The translations under genes and the position numbers were made by a program. Below, piece by piece: positions 16,636 through 25,267 of a DNA stretch of 64,000 bases (the first letter of the stretch is position 1; each line of letters opens with the position of its first letter). The notes beneath the pieces were generated by a model. The model had not been told where the DNA came from, searched no databases, and saw only the letters and a program-made list of their open reading frames with translations. The stretch covers positions 124,001-188,000 of the forward strand of contig DATLUD010000008.1 in NCBI GenBank assembly GCA_035533275.1. The letters run 5' to 3'. Source of the DNA: SCRA01 sp035533275. GTDB lineage: Bacteria; Vulcanimicrobiota; Vulcanimicrobiia; Vulcanimicrobiales; SCRA01.

Positions 16636-17790
16636 TCAGCCGTGCAGACCCAAGGCCACCATCATCTCGATCCCAACCCGCAGGGCCCGCTCGTCGAGGT
16701 CGAAGCGCGCGTTGTGGTGGGGGACCGAGGTCTCCGGGCCGCCCCGCACGCCCAAGAGGAAGTATGAGCCTGGGCGCTGCTCCTGCATGAAGGACATATC
16801 CTCCGACCAGAGGACGATGTCGTGCTCTATCACGTTCTCCCCGCCGACGACGCCGGCGCCCACCTCGCGGACCAGGTCGGTCATGGCCGGGTCGTTCACC
16901 GTCGCCGGATAGCTGAAGCGGTAGTCCAAGCGATAGCTCGCCCGCATGGCCTCGCAGACGCCTTTCGCGATGCGCTCGACCCGCTCGGGCATCGTCTCGC
17001 GCGTCTCGCGGTCGAAGTTGCGCACGGTAGCCTGGAGGAGCGCCCGGTCCGGGATCACGTTGAACGTCGTCCCCGCCTCGACGTGGCCGACGGTGATCAC
17101 CGTTGGGTCCTTCGGATGGACCTCGCGGCTGACGATCGTCTGCAGAGCGGTGATGAAGTGCGCCGCCACCACCACGGGATCGACGGAGATCTGCGGCATG
17201 GCCCCATGGCCGCCCTTGCCCTCGATCGTGAGCGCAAACTCGTCGGCCGAGGCGAAGAACGCGCCGTCGCGCACGCCGATCTTGCCGACGTCGAGTCCGC
17301 TGTAGACGTGCAAGGCGAAGCAGCGGTCGACGTGCGGGTCCTCCAGCGCGCCGTCCTCGATCATGAGGCGGTTGCCGGCGGAACCCTCCTCACCCGGCTG
17401 AAAGCAGAAGACGATGCTCCCCGGGACTTCGTCGCGCCGCGCGGTGAGCTCGGCGGCGGCGGTCAGCAGGATCGTCATGTGCGCGTCGTGGCCGCAGGCG
17501 TGCATCACGCCCTCGTTGGCCGACGCGTAGACCGCCTCGTTGAGCTCGCGCACCGGCAACGCATCCATGTCGGCGCGCAGGAGCGTGACCGGTCCGGGCC
17601 TCCCGCCCTCCAGCACGCCGAGCACGCCGGTTTGGCCCACGCCTTCGCGCACGCGCAGACCGAGCGCGCGCAACCGTTCGGCCACGAAGGCGGCGGTGCG
17701 GTGCTCTTGCATCGAGAGCTCGGGATGGCGGTGCAGATAGCGCCGAACCGCGACGGGATCGGTGAAATCGGGAAGCGCCGTCGTCGTCAA
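16636..17790 (-). CDS. M20 family amidohydrolase (N-acyl-amino-acid / hippurate hydrolase type)
   Basis: 384-residue di-metal amidohydrolase of the M20D group (hippurate hydrolase, IAA-amino acid hydrolase, aminoacylase). Metal-site motifs: MHACGHDAHM (about residue 95), FQPGEEGSAG with the catalytic and bridging glutamates, and the dimerisation-domain signature GKGGHGAMPQISVDPV. It removes acyl groups from amino acids in the cytoplasm. The start is TTG at 17790, overlapping the acyl-CoA synthetase stop (TTGA) with a GGAGAAGAGG site upstream, so translation is coupled. Together with the synthetase this could form a hydrolyse-then-activate route: release of a carboxylic acid from an amide and conversion to its CoA thioester. 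That pathway is inference. Confidence 0.88.
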   Translation of the reverse strand: MTTTALPDFTDPVAVRRYLHRHPELSMQEHRTAAFVAERLRALGLRVREGVGQTGVLGVLEGGRPGPVTLLRADMDALPVRELNEAVYASANEGVMHACGHDAHMTILLTAAAELTARRDEVPGSIVFCFQPGEEGSAGNRLMIEDGALEDPHVDRCFALHVYSGLDVGKIGVRDGAFFASADEFALTIEGKGGHGAMPQISVDPVVVAAHFITALQTIVSREVHPKDPTVITVGHVEAGTTFNVIPDRALLQATVRNFDRETRETMPERVERIAKGVCEAMRASYRLDYRFSYPATVNDPAMTDLVREVGAGVVGGENVIEHDIVLWSEDMSFMQEQRPGSYFLLGVRGGPETSVPHHNARFDLDERALRVGIEMMVALGLHG

Positions 17791-19406
17791 TTGATCCTCT
17801 TCTCCTTGCCCTGCCACTCGCGTTCGCGCAACACGAACTTCTGGATCTTGCCCGTGGAGGTCTTCGGCAGCTCGCAGAACTCGACGCTCTTGGGGCATTT
17901 GAAACCCGGAAGACGCTCGCGGCAGAAGGAGAGCAACTCGTCGGCCGAGAGCGTCGCCCCCGCCTTGAGCGTCACGAACGCCTTGGGGACCTCGCCCCAT
18001 TTCTCGTCGGGCACGGCGATCACCGCCGCCTCGAGCACCAAGGGATGCTCGACGATCGCCTTCTCCACCTGCTGCGTCGAGACGTTCTCGCCGCCCGAGA
18101 TGATGATGTCTTTGCCGCGATCGCGGATCTCCACGTAGCCGTCCGCGTGCCACACCGCGAGGTCCCCGGAATGAAACCACCCGCCGGCGAAGGCGCGCGC
18201 GGTGGCGTCGGTGTCGGCGTAGTAGCCCTTCATCACGTTGTTGCCGCGCATCACGATCTCGCCGAGCGTCTCGCCGTCCTTCGGCACGTCGCGCAACGGC
18301 AGCTCGCCGGATCGCTCGATCACGCGCACCGAGTTGCCGGCCGTGACGTAGGCGACGCCCTGGCGGCTCTTCAACTGGGCGCGTTCGTCTTCCGAAAGAC
18401 CGCGCCAATGCGGCTGCCACGCGCAGACCGTGATCGGCCCGTACGTCTCAGTCAGCCCGTAGACGTGGATGATGTTGGCGCCGAGGCCCTCCATCTGACG
18501 GATGATCTTGGGCGAGGGAGGAGCACCCGCGGTGGTGATGGTCAGCGGCCGCGGCACCGGTGCCGCGCTCGCGTCGTTGGCCAGCGAGATCAGGACCGTG
18601 GGAGCGCCGCACAGGTGCGTGACGCCTTCATCGGCGATCAGCCGCCACACCACCGGCGGATCCACCTTGCGCAGCATCACGTGCGTCGCGCCCACCGCCG
18701 TCACCCCCCACGGAAAGCACCAGCCGTTGCAGTGGAACATCGGCAGCGTCCACAGATAGACGCTCTCGGCGCTCAGGCCCGTCTCGAGCGCCTCGCCAAG
18801 CGCGTTCAGGAAGGCCCCGCGATAGGTGTACATCACGCCCTTGGGGCGCCCCGTCGTGCCGCTGGTGTAGTTGATCGAGATCGTCGCGTCCTCGTCGACG
18901 CCGTCGATGGGGAACTCGCGCTCCGCGCCGCCGCTCAGGAACGCCTCGTAGGCCGTGTCGCGGTGCGCGTTCCCCGCCTCGTCGTAGACCACGCAGCGCA
19001 GGTCGGGGAGCTCGGCTCGCACGCGCTCCACGACGCTCGCATACTCGGCGTCGTAGACGAGCAGTCTGCTGCCGGAGTGACCGAGGATGTAGGCGATCTC
19101 GTCGGCCAGGAGGCGCACGTTGATCGTCACCAGCACGCCGCGCATCAGCGGCACCGCGAAATGAGCCTCCAGCATCGGCGGGACGTTGGGGAGCAGCACC
19201 GCCACCCGATCGCCGGGGGCGACCCCCGCGCGGACCAAGGCATCGGCCAAGCGCCGCACGCGCGCGTAGAGCTCGGGGTAGGTGTGGGTCAAGGCGCCGT
19301 AGCGCACGGCGGGCTTCTCGCGGTAGACGAAGGCGCTGCGGTCCAAGAACTGCAGCGGCGTCAGGGCGGCGAGGTGTACCGCCCGTGTGGAGCCGACGTC
19401 GGTCAT
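17787..19406 (-). CDS. AMP-forming acyl-CoA synthetase
   Basis: 539-residue member of the ANL adenylating superfamily (medium/long-chain fatty acyl-CoA synthetase group). Signatures: YTSGTTGRPKGVMYTYRG (P-loop-like AMP motif, about residue 185), VYGLTETYGPITVCAW, GDLAVWHADGYVEIRDRGKD and the C-terminal lysine motif PKTSTGKIQK. It activates a carboxylic acid with ATP and CoA. Start is ATG at 19406, one base after the stop of the histidine kinase gene. The gene is coupled downstream to the M20 amidohydrolase. The closest described relatives of this domain layout act on short, branched or aromatic acids; the neighbouring branched-chain oxoacid dehydrogenase hints at branched acids, not proven. 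Confidence 0.9.
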   Translation of the reverse strand: MTDVGSTRAVHLAALTPLQFLDRSAFVYREKPAVRYGALTHTYPELYARVRRLADALVRAGVAPGDRVAVLLPNVPPMLEAHFAVPLMRGVLVTINVRLLADEIAYILGHSGSRLLVYDAEYASVVERVRAELPDLRCVVYDEAGNAHRDTAYEAFLSGGAEREFPIDGVDEDATISINYTSGTTGRPKGVMYTYRGAFLNALGEALETGLSAESVYLWTLPMFHCNGWCFPWGVTAVGATHVMLRKVDPPVVWRLIADEGVTHLCGAPTVLISLANDASAAPVPRPLTITTAGAPPSPKIIRQMEGLGANIIHVYGLTETYGPITVCAWQPHWRGLSEDERAQLKSRQGVAYVTAGNSVRVIERSGELPLRDVPKDGETLGEIVMRGNNVMKGYYADTDATARAFAGGWFHSGDLAVWHADGYVEIRDRGKDIIISGGENVSTQQVEKAIVEHPLVLEAAVIAVPDEKWGEVPKAFVTLKAGATLSADELLSFCRERLPGFKCPKSVEFCELPKTSTGKIQKFVLREREWQGKEKRIN

Positions 19407-19407
19407 C

Positions 19408-20415
19408 TCACTCCTTCACGGGGATCCGCACGAAGAATGCGGACCCTTTGCCTACCTCGCTTTCGACGTAGACCCCGCCGCCCCGCTGCAGGACCAGCTC
19501 CCGCACGGCGGCCAGGCCCAGTCCGGTTCCTTGGACGCCTCGCACCCCGAGGCGCTGGTAGCGCCGGAAGATCAGCGACTGCTTCGGAGGCTCGATGCCG
19601 GGACCGTTGTCCCGCACGCAGATCACGACCATGTGGCCGTCGAGGGTGGCCTCGAGGTCGATCGGCGCCGGGGCCTCCGAGTACTTGACGGCATTCCCGA
19701 TGAAGTTGAGGAGGATCATGCGGACCTCCGCGGGGGTCATCGCCACTGCGGGGACGTCGTCCGGGACGCTCACGCGGATGACCCGCCCGCTCGGCTCGAA
19801 CGCCGAGACGGCCTGGCGCGCCACCATGCCCACGTCGCCGCAGCGGATATCCTGATCCTCGTGTCCCGAAGCGGCCAGGGTTGCCAGCGAGAGGATGTCG
19901 TCCACGATCTGCTGTACCCGCAGCGCCGCGTCCAGCGCGGCCTTGGCGTATTCCCCGGCTTCGGCGGGCTCCTCGACGGCGAGCTCCAGAAAGCCTCGCA
20001 GCGCCGTCAACGGCCCCCGCAAGGTGTGGACCAGGTCGCTGGCCGCCGTCGACTGGCTGCGGATGACGTCGTCCTCGAGGGTGAGGTCGGCGATCCGAAC
20101 GGCGTGGTAGCGCTGCCCGCCGAGCATCAAGGGCTCGCCTGCGACTTCGTAGAGGGCGCCGCCCCGCCCCTGAAGGTGCTCGGTGCGCGGCCCAGCCTCG
20201 CGCGTCCGGTCGATCGCCTCGATCATCCGCGGCTCGGCGGGCGCTCCGGCCAGCCCCAGCAGCGCCAGCGCGCGACGGTTGGCGAAGACGCAGGTCCCGC
20301 CCTCGTCGTAGGCCATCATCCCGAACGGCAACGCGTCGAGCAGCGCCGCGAAGAGCGCGCCGCTTTCCATCGTGGGAAGAGTTTCCACCTCGGGAAGATC
20401 GGAGACGTTTCGCAT
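19408..20415 (-). CDS. PAS-domain sensor histidine kinase (no membrane segments)
   Basis: 335-residue soluble kinase. Residues about 20-110 form a PAS-like sensor (ALLDALPFGMMAYDEGGTCVFAN). The H-box is DLVHTLRGPLTALRGF (His about 130); N-box NFIGNAVKYS, G1 DNGPGI and G2 GTGLGLAAVREL make a complete HATPase domain. No membrane helices are seen, so it senses a cytoplasmic cue. No response regulator gene adjoins it; the only one in the window is at 47.0 kb. It is divergent from the BCKDH operon with a 131-bp shared promoter region and is followed after one base by the acyl-CoA synthetase gene, so its signal may concern branched acid catabolism. That is inference from position. Confidence 0.9.
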   Translation of the reverse strand: MRNVSDLPEVETLPTMESGALFAALLDALPFGMMAYDEGGTCVFANRRALALLGLAGAPAEPRMIEAIDRTREAGPRTEHLQGRGGALYEVAGEPLMLGGQRYHAVRIADLTLEDDVIRSQSTAASDLVHTLRGPLTALRGFLELAVEEPAEAGEYAKAALDAALRVQQIVDDILSLATLAASGHEDQDIRCGDVGMVARQAVSAFEPSGRVIRVSVPDDVPAVAMTPAEVRMILLNFIGNAVKYSEAPAPIDLEATLDGHMVVICVRDNGPGIEPPKQSLIFRRYQRLGVRGVQGTGLGLAAVRELVLQRGGGVYVESEVGKGSAFFVRIPVKE

Positions 20416-20546
20416 AGGCTTCTCTACCTATCGGTTTCGGCAGAACCGGGACGCCGGCCACAGCGCGCCCGGAGGATTCCGGGCGCCGGGCGCCTTATGC
20501 TTTGAGGCTCTTCGCGGAGCAGCACTCACTTCGGAGGAACGTCGGC

Positions 20547-21593
20547 ATGGCTAAAGCCCCTTCGGCGCCCGCGCCCGCGCCCGCGCCCACGGCGGCCGCC
20601 CCGCACCACGGCCTCGCGCCCGAACAGCTGCGAGCCATGCTGCGCAGCATGCTCTTGCAGCGGACGGTCGACAATCGCGGCTTTCAGCTCAATCGCCAAG
20701 GCAAGATTCCATTCGCCGCCGGCTCGGAGGGGCACGAGGCCGCCCAATCGGGCATCGGCATGGCCTTCGAGCGAGGCACGGACCTGCTCTTTCCCTATTA
20801 CCGCGACGCAGGGCTGGTCATGGCCTGCGGCATGCCCGCCATCGAGGTCTTCTACTCGCTCTTCGCGCGAGCCAAGGACATCGGAGGCGGCCGCCAGTTT
20901 CCCAACCACCTGACCAAGCACTCCGCGGGGATCTACAGCTTCAGCTCGATCATCGCCGGGCACATGACCCACGCGGTGGGGGCGGCCTATGCCGTGCGTT
21001 ACCGCAAGGAGCAGGGCCGCGTGGTCTTCTGCACCTTCGGCGAGGGATCGACCAGCGAAGGCGAGTGGCATGAGGCGATGAACTTCGCCGGCCTTCACCA
21101 GCTGCCGATCGTCATGGTCTGCGAGAACAACGAGTGGGCCATCTCGACGCCGCAGAACAAGCAGATGGCGATCAAGGACGTGGCGATCAAGGCGGCCGGC
21201 TACGGCATGGAGGGCGTGATCGTAGACGGCTTCGACCCCGTCGCCGTCTACGGCGCCGTCAAGCAAGCCCGCGAGAAGGCGGCCGCGGGCGGCGGCCCCA
21301 CGCTCGTGGAGGCGAAGTGCTATCGCTTCCTCTCGCATACGACCGACGACGACGACCGGACCTACCGCTCGCGGGAGGAAGTCGAGGCGCACCGCAAGGA
21401 CGACCCGGTGCCCCGGTACGAGCACCGGCTGATCGAGAACGGCGTGATGACGGCCGCCGACGTCGAGGCCATGAAGAAGGACGTTCTGCGCGAGGTCAAC
21501 GAGTGCACGGACGCCGCGGAGACCGAGCCGTATCCGGCGGCCTCCGATCTCTACACGCACGTGATGGAAGGAGCCTGGGAGCCGTGGCAGTGA
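20547..21593 (+). CDS. bkdA: Branched-chain 2-oxoacid dehydrogenase E1 alpha subunit
   Basis: 348-residue thiamine-diphosphate enzyme subunit. TPP motif FGEGSTSEGEWHEAMNFAG...ENN (about residues 165-200). The phosphorylation-loop region reads FLSHTTDDDDRTYRSREE, the TDDDxxxYR pattern typical of branched-chain oxoacid (2-oxoisovalerate) dehydrogenases rather than pyruvate dehydrogenases. It decarboxylates the oxoacids of Val, Leu and Ile and passes the acyl group to E2. An Ala/Pro-rich N-terminal stretch (about 25 residues) precedes the fold. ATG at 20547 is selected for its GGAGGA site; an in-frame ATG at 20502 lacks one. First gene of a tightly coupled E1alpha-E1beta-E2 operon; no E3 gene follows. 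Confidence 0.9.
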   Translation: MAKAPSAPAPAPAPTAAAPHHGLAPEQLRAMLRSMLLQRTVDNRGFQLNRQGKIPFAAGSEGHEAAQSGIGMAFERGTDLLFPYYRDAGLVMACGMPAIEVFYSLFARAKDIGGGRQFPNHLTKHSAGIYSFSSIIAGHMTHAVGAAYAVRYRKEQGRVVFCTFGEGSTSEGEWHEAMNFAGLHQLPIVMVCENNEWAISTPQNKQMAIKDVAIKAAGYGMEGVIVDGFDPVAVYGAVKQAREKAAAGGGPTLVEAKCYRFLSHTTDDDDRTYRSREEVEAHRKDDPVPRYEHRLIENGVMTAADVEAMKKDVLREVNECTDAAETEPYPAASDLYTHVMEGAWEPWQ

Positions 21594-22597
21594 GCGTCTC
21601 CGAGACCACCTCGACGGTGATGAACAACGTCGAGGCCGTGCGCGCAACGCTCCACGATGCGCTCAAGAGCGACCCGCGCGTGCTGATCATGGGCGAAGAC
21701 GTCGGCCCCCGCGGCAACGTCTTCCTCATCACCAAGGGCTTCCTGGATGAGTTCGGTCCCCAACGCATTCTGGACACGCCGCTGGCCGAGGCCTCGATCA
21801 TCGGCATCGCCGTCGGCATGGCGATGGAGGGCCTGCGCCCGATCGCGGAGATCCAATTCGCCGACTTCATCTATCCGGCGTTCAATCAGATCGTCGGCGA
21901 GGCCGCCAAGACGCGCTACCGCAGCCACGGCGACTTCACGTGCCCGCTGGTCATCCGCACCCCGTACGGCGGCGGCGTGCGCGGCTCGCTCTCGCACTCC
22001 GTCTCCATCGAGGCGCTCTTCTACCACGTCCCCGGGCTGAAGATCGTCGCGCCCTCCACGCCGGCCGACATGAAGGGCCTGCTCAACGCGGCCATCGACG
22101 ATCCCGATCCCGTGATCTACCTCGAGCACAAGAAGACCTATCGCCTCATCAAGGGCGAGGTTCCCGGCGGCCACTACGTGGTGCCGATCGGAAAGGCCGC
22201 GGTGCGCAAGGAGGGCCACCAATTGACGGTGGTCAGCTACGGCCTGAACGTGCATCAGGCGCTCGAGGCCGCCAGCCAGCTCGATGCCGAGGAGAGCCTC
22301 AAGATCGAGGTCATCGACCTGCGCTCCATCCGTCCGATGGACAAGCAGACCATCCTCGAGAGCGTGCGCAAGACGCGCAAGCTTCTGATCGTCCACGAGG
22401 ACAACAAGTTCGGCGGCGTGGGCGCCGAGATCTCGGCCATGGTGGCCGAGGAGGCGCTCTTCGATCTCGACGCCCCCATCGCCCGCCTTTGCGGTCCGGA
22501 CGTGCCCGCCATGGGCTATGCCCTGCCGCTGGAGGAAGCGTTCATGATCTCCACGGAGCGCATGAAGCAGCGCATGCGCGAGATGGTGAAATTCTGA
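21584..22597 (+). CDS. bkdB: Branched-chain 2-oxoacid dehydrogenase E1 beta subunit
   Basis: 337-residue partner of E1alpha; the two form the alpha2beta2 decarboxylase. Signatures: VLIMGEDVGPRGNVFLITKG at the N-terminus, LDTPLAEASIIGIAVGMAM, RTPYGGGVRGSLSHSVS and the transketolase C-terminal domain IEVIDLRSIRPMDKQTI. GTG at 21584 overlaps the end of the E1alpha gene by 10 bases; a second in-frame GTG at 21590 is equally possible and both have purine-rich sites upstream. The stop overlaps the E2 start (TGATG). The overlap chain means the three subunits are made together in fixed ratio. Confidence 0.92.
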   Translation: MAVSVSETTSTVMNNVEAVRATLHDALKSDPRVLIMGEDVGPRGNVFLITKGFLDEFGPQRILDTPLAEASIIGIAVGMAMEGLRPIAEIQFADFIYPAFNQIVGEAAKTRYRSHGDFTCPLVIRTPYGGGVRGSLSHSVSIEALFYHVPGLKIVAPSTPADMKGLLNAAIDDPDPVIYLEHKKTYRLIKGEVPGGHYVVPIGKAAVRKEGHQLTVVSYGLNVHQALEAASQLDAEESLKIEVIDLRSIRPMDKQTILESVRKTRKLLIVHEDNKFGGVGAEISAMVAEEALFDLDAPIARLCGPDVPAMGYALPLEEAFMISTERMKQRMREMVKF

Positions 22598-23970
22598 TGT
22601 CAACCACCATTACGATGCCGCAGCTGGGCGAGAGCGTCACCGAGGGCACGGTGGCCCAGTGGCTCAAGAGCGTGGGCGACAGCGTCGAGAAGTACGAGGC
22701 CTTCGTCGAGGTCTCGACCGACAAGGTCAATGCCGAGGTCCCCTCGCCGGCAACCGGCGTGCTCAGGCAGATCCTCGTCAAGGAAGGCGAGACGGTGCCC
22801 ACGGGAACGCCGATCGCCATCATCGAGGACGTGGCAGCGGCCGGGGCCCCCGCGCCGAGCGCCCCCGAGCCGGCACGGACGACGCCCCCGGCGCGGCCTG
22901 CGCCGCCCGCCGCTCCGGTACTCACGACCAACGGGGCGGCGCGCTCGGCCGGGGCGCAGACCACCACGCCATCCGGGGCCGTGATCTCCTCGGCCAGCGT
23001 CCATGCGTCGCCGGCCGTGCGCAAGCTGGCGCGCGAGCACAGCGTGGTCATCGCGGCGATCCGCGGGACGGGACAGAACGGCCGGGTCACCGCCGAGGAT
23101 ATCTTGGCGCACGTGAGGCAACGCGGCTTCACCCCCGTTCCCGAGGGGCTAGGCGCCATGCCCTACGTCTCCGAGGCCTTCCACGCCCCCACGCAGGTGG
23201 CGGGGGCCGGCGCGCCCGCGGCGCCGGCCGCTCCCGCGGCGCACGGCGCGGCGGCGATGTACGCCAACCCGCAGTTCGGGCAGACGATTCCCCTGACGTC
23301 GGTGCGCAAGATCATCGCCGAGCGCATGGTGGAGTCGAAGCGCACGGCGCCTCACGCCTGGTCGATGGTGGAAGTCGACGTCACCAACGTGTGGAAGTGG
23401 CGCGCGCGCGAGAAGGATGCCTTTCTGCAGCAGACCGGATATCCGCTCACGCTGCTGCCGTTCATGCTGAGCGCCGTGGTCGAGGCGATCCGGCAGAACC
23501 CGCTGCTCAACGCCAAGTGGACGGCCGAGGGCATCCACGTCAACGCGGAGATCAGCCTCGGCGTCGCCATCGGTCTCGAGACGAACCTGGTTGTGCCGGT
23601 GATCCGCAACGCCGACCGGCTTTCGATCAAGGGCCTCGCCATCGCCGCGGGCGAGCTGATCGAGAAGGCGCGCCGCAACCGCCTCTCGGTCGACGATCTG
23701 CAAGGAGGGACGTTCACCGTGAACAACGTGGGCGCCAACGGCTCGGTGGCCTCCGCGCCGATCATCAACGGCGGCCAGGCCGGCATCGTCACGATGGAGA
23801 CGGTCGTCAAGAGACCTGTCGTGACCAAGGACGACGCCATCGCGATCCGCTCGATGATGAACGTCTGCCTGAGCCTCGACCATCGCGTGATCGACGGCTT
23901 GATCGCCAGCCGCTTCCTCAACGCCGTCAAGGCGCAGCTCGAGGCGATGGGGCCAGCCGGCACGCTCTGA
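22597..23970 (+). CDS. bkdC: 2-oxoacid dehydrogenase E2, dihydrolipoyl acyltransferase
   Basis: 457-residue core of the complex. One lipoyl domain at residues 1-80 with the modified lysine in VEVSTDKVNAEVPSPATG; an Ala/Pro-rich swinging linker; an E3/E1-binding domain (ASPAVRKLAREHSV...RVTAEDILAHV); a second linker; then the acyltransferase domain ending with the active-site motif DHRVIDG. It moves the acyl group from E1 to CoA. ATG overlaps the E1beta stop by one base. The E3 (lipoamide dehydrogenase) gene is not in the window and must be shared from another locus. A small AACGGC/GCCGTT hairpin follows at 23986-24005. Confidence 0.93.
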   Translation: MSTTITMPQLGESVTEGTVAQWLKSVGDSVEKYEAFVEVSTDKVNAEVPSPATGVLRQILVKEGETVPTGTPIAIIEDVAAAGAPAPSAPEPARTTPPARPAPPAAPVLTTNGAARSAGAQTTTPSGAVISSASVHASPAVRKLAREHSVVIAAIRGTGQNGRVTAEDILAHVRQRGFTPVPEGLGAMPYVSEAFHAPTQVAGAGAPAAPAAPAAHGAAAMYANPQFGQTIPLTSVRKIIAERMVESKRTAPHAWSMVEVDVTNVWKWRAREKDAFLQQTGYPLTLLPFMLSAVVEAIRQNPLLNAKWTAEGIHVNAEISLGVAIGLETNLVVPVIRNADRLSIKGLAIAAGELIEKARRNRLSVDDLQGGTFTVNNVGANGSVASAPIINGGQAGIVTMETVVKRPVVTKDDAIAIRSMMNVCLSLDHRVIDGLIASRFLNAVKAQLEAMGPAGTL

Positions 23971-24007
23971 GGAAATCCGGCGCGCAACGGCGAAGGGCTG
24001 CCGTTCG

Positions 24008-24253
24008 ATGAAGTCGCTCTCACTGCCGCTCTCAGTGCTCTTTGCGCTTCCGGCTCTCGCCGCGCCAGCGCGCCTGGTCGCGTACTCGGGATCGATGATG
24101 GGGCGCGATCTCTCGTTCGTCTCGCTGATGACCGTCTTCGGCGACGACGCCTTCAACGTGACCTACGCGCGCTCGTCCACGGTCCCGGCGTCTCCGCGCG
24201 TCGTCACCGCGACGGAGACCCTCTGCCCGACGCCCTCGCAGCAGCGGCGGTGA
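24008..24253 (+). CDS. Small secreted protein, possibly a truncated gene (81 aa)
   Basis: Starts with a convincing Sec signal peptide (MKSLSLPLSVLFALPALAAPA), then about 55 residues: YSGSMMGRDLSFVSLMTVFGD and a polar C-terminus. No family recognised. The GAAGGG upstream is 11 bases from the ATG, rather far, and a small hairpin covers it. The C-terminal part is compositionally unlike the front, and directly after it, in another frame, lies the tail of an acetyltransferase. I read this as the front of one gene joined to the back of another by a deletion, though a genuine small exported protein cannot be excluded. Confidence 0.4.
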   Translation: MKSLSLPLSVLFALPALAAPARLVAYSGSMMGRDLSFVSLMTVFGDDAFNVTYARSSTVPASPRVVTATETLCPTPSQQRR

Positions 24254-24371
24254 TCCGGCCGCCGACCTGATCGCGTGCTACGAACGGCGAGGCTTCCGGC
24301 TCGTCGACCGCGTCGCTTGGCAGCACGCGAGGTATCCGAGCATCGTCCTCTCGAAGCCGCTCGACGGATGA
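24252..24371 (+). pseudogene. C-terminal remnant of a GNAT-type acetyltransferase
   Basis: The frame starting at 24252 reads DPAADLIACYERRGFRLVDR, then VAWQHARYPSIVLSKPLDG and stop. This matches the end of GNAT N-acetyltransferases, where xxFYERxGFxxVxR carries the acetyl-CoA-side helix and the last strand ends in V(L/M)xKPL. No N-terminal half exists in this frame upstream: the sequence turns into Arg/Pro/Ser-rich shadow. The TGA overlaps the ATG of the following hydrolase (ATGA), which is what an intact upstream operon gene would show. So an operonic acetyltransferase seems to have lost its front in a deletion. Alternatively a frameshift splits the gene, but no missing half is seen in the other frames. 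Confidence 0.6.
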
Positions 24372-25267
24372 CGGTGCTGACAACGACGAACTCCTACGAC
24401 ACCGCGCTGCGGCGGCTGGAGCTGCTGAGCGCCGAAGATGGTCCCGAGATTGGAGGCGGCTCGGGTACGCGCGCGCTGCTTCACGGCCGGCGGACGCGAG
24501 GCGCGCTCCTGCTCCTCCACGGCTTGGCTTCCGCGCCGCCGCAGTTCGCGCTGCTCGGCGAGCGCCTCCATGCGCGCGGCTGGAACGTGCTGATTCCGCG
24601 TCTTCCGCACCATGGCCACGCCGACCCGATGACGACGTCGCTGGCAGATCTCACGGCGGACGACCTGCGCGCGGCGGCCGCGGAGGCGCTCGCCATCACC
24701 GCGGGCTTGGGCGAGCGGGTGACGGTAGCCGGCTTCTCGATGGGCGGCACGCTGAGCGCGTGGCTGGCGCACCATCGCCATGAGGTCGAGCATGCGGTCG
24801 CCATCTCGCCTTTCCTCGGCGTCTCCCTCCTTCCCGCGGGAACCGGCGGCCTGCTCGCGCACGCGCTCCGCCGCTTGCCCAACCGCTTTCTCTGGTGGGA
24901 TCCCCTGCTGCGCGAGCGTCAGCGCCTCACCCCGCACGGCTATCCGCGCTTCGCGACGCGTGCGGCCGCGGCCGTGCTGACGCTGGCCGAGGCGACACTG
25001 CGCGGCGCCCGCGCCGGGGCGCCGGCCGCGCGCCGCATCACGGTGGTCGCCCATCGGCGTGAGCCCGCCTGCAACACGCGCGACGCGCTCGCCCTCGTCG
25101 AGGCCTGGCGGCGTAACCCGAACGCCGACGTGCGTGTTGAGATGCTGACCGGCCTGCCGTCGCTCCACGACATCATCGAGCCGGGGCGCCCCCAGACGCC
25201 GGTCTCGCTCGTCTACCCGCGGCTCATCGAGATCATCGACGCGCCGCACGGCAAGGAAGCACGATGA
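24368..25267 (+). CDS. Alpha/beta hydrolase (carboxylesterase-like)
   Basis: 299-residue cytoplasmic alpha/beta hydrolase. Oxyanion-loop motif LLLLHGLASAPPQF, nucleophile elbow GFSMGG (Ser about residue 125) and a late GLPSLHDII with the likely catalytic His; the acid residue is probably Asp in the NADVRVEML region. Substrate unknown; carboxylesterases, lipases and acyl-ACP thioesterases share this pattern. The ATG at 24368 overlaps the stop of the acetyltransferase remnant; a longer in-frame start at 24275 is rejected because it would overlap that remnant. The stop overlaps the ogt start (ATGATT...), so it is coupled with the DNA-repair gene. Confidence 0.82.
   Translation: MTVLTTTNSYDTALRRLELLSAEDGPEIGGGSGTRALLHGRRTRGALLLLHGLASAPPQFALLGERLHARGWNVLIPRLPHHGHADPMTTSLADLTADDLRAAAAEALAITAGLGERVTVAGFSMGGTLSAWLAHHRHEVEHAVAISPFLGVSLLPAGTGGLLAHALRRLPNRFLWWDPLLRERQRLTPHGYPRFATRAAAAVLTLAEATLRGARAGAPAARRITVVAHRREPACNTRDALALVEAWRRNPNADVRVEMLTGLPSLHDIIEPGRPQTPVSLVYPRLIEIIDAPHGKEAR

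Noticed and set aside
20416..20546. A TATGCT (20496-20501) as -10 box of the bkd operon
   Set aside because: No -35 hexamer at a fitting distance; left unassigned, though the region must hold the divergent promoters.
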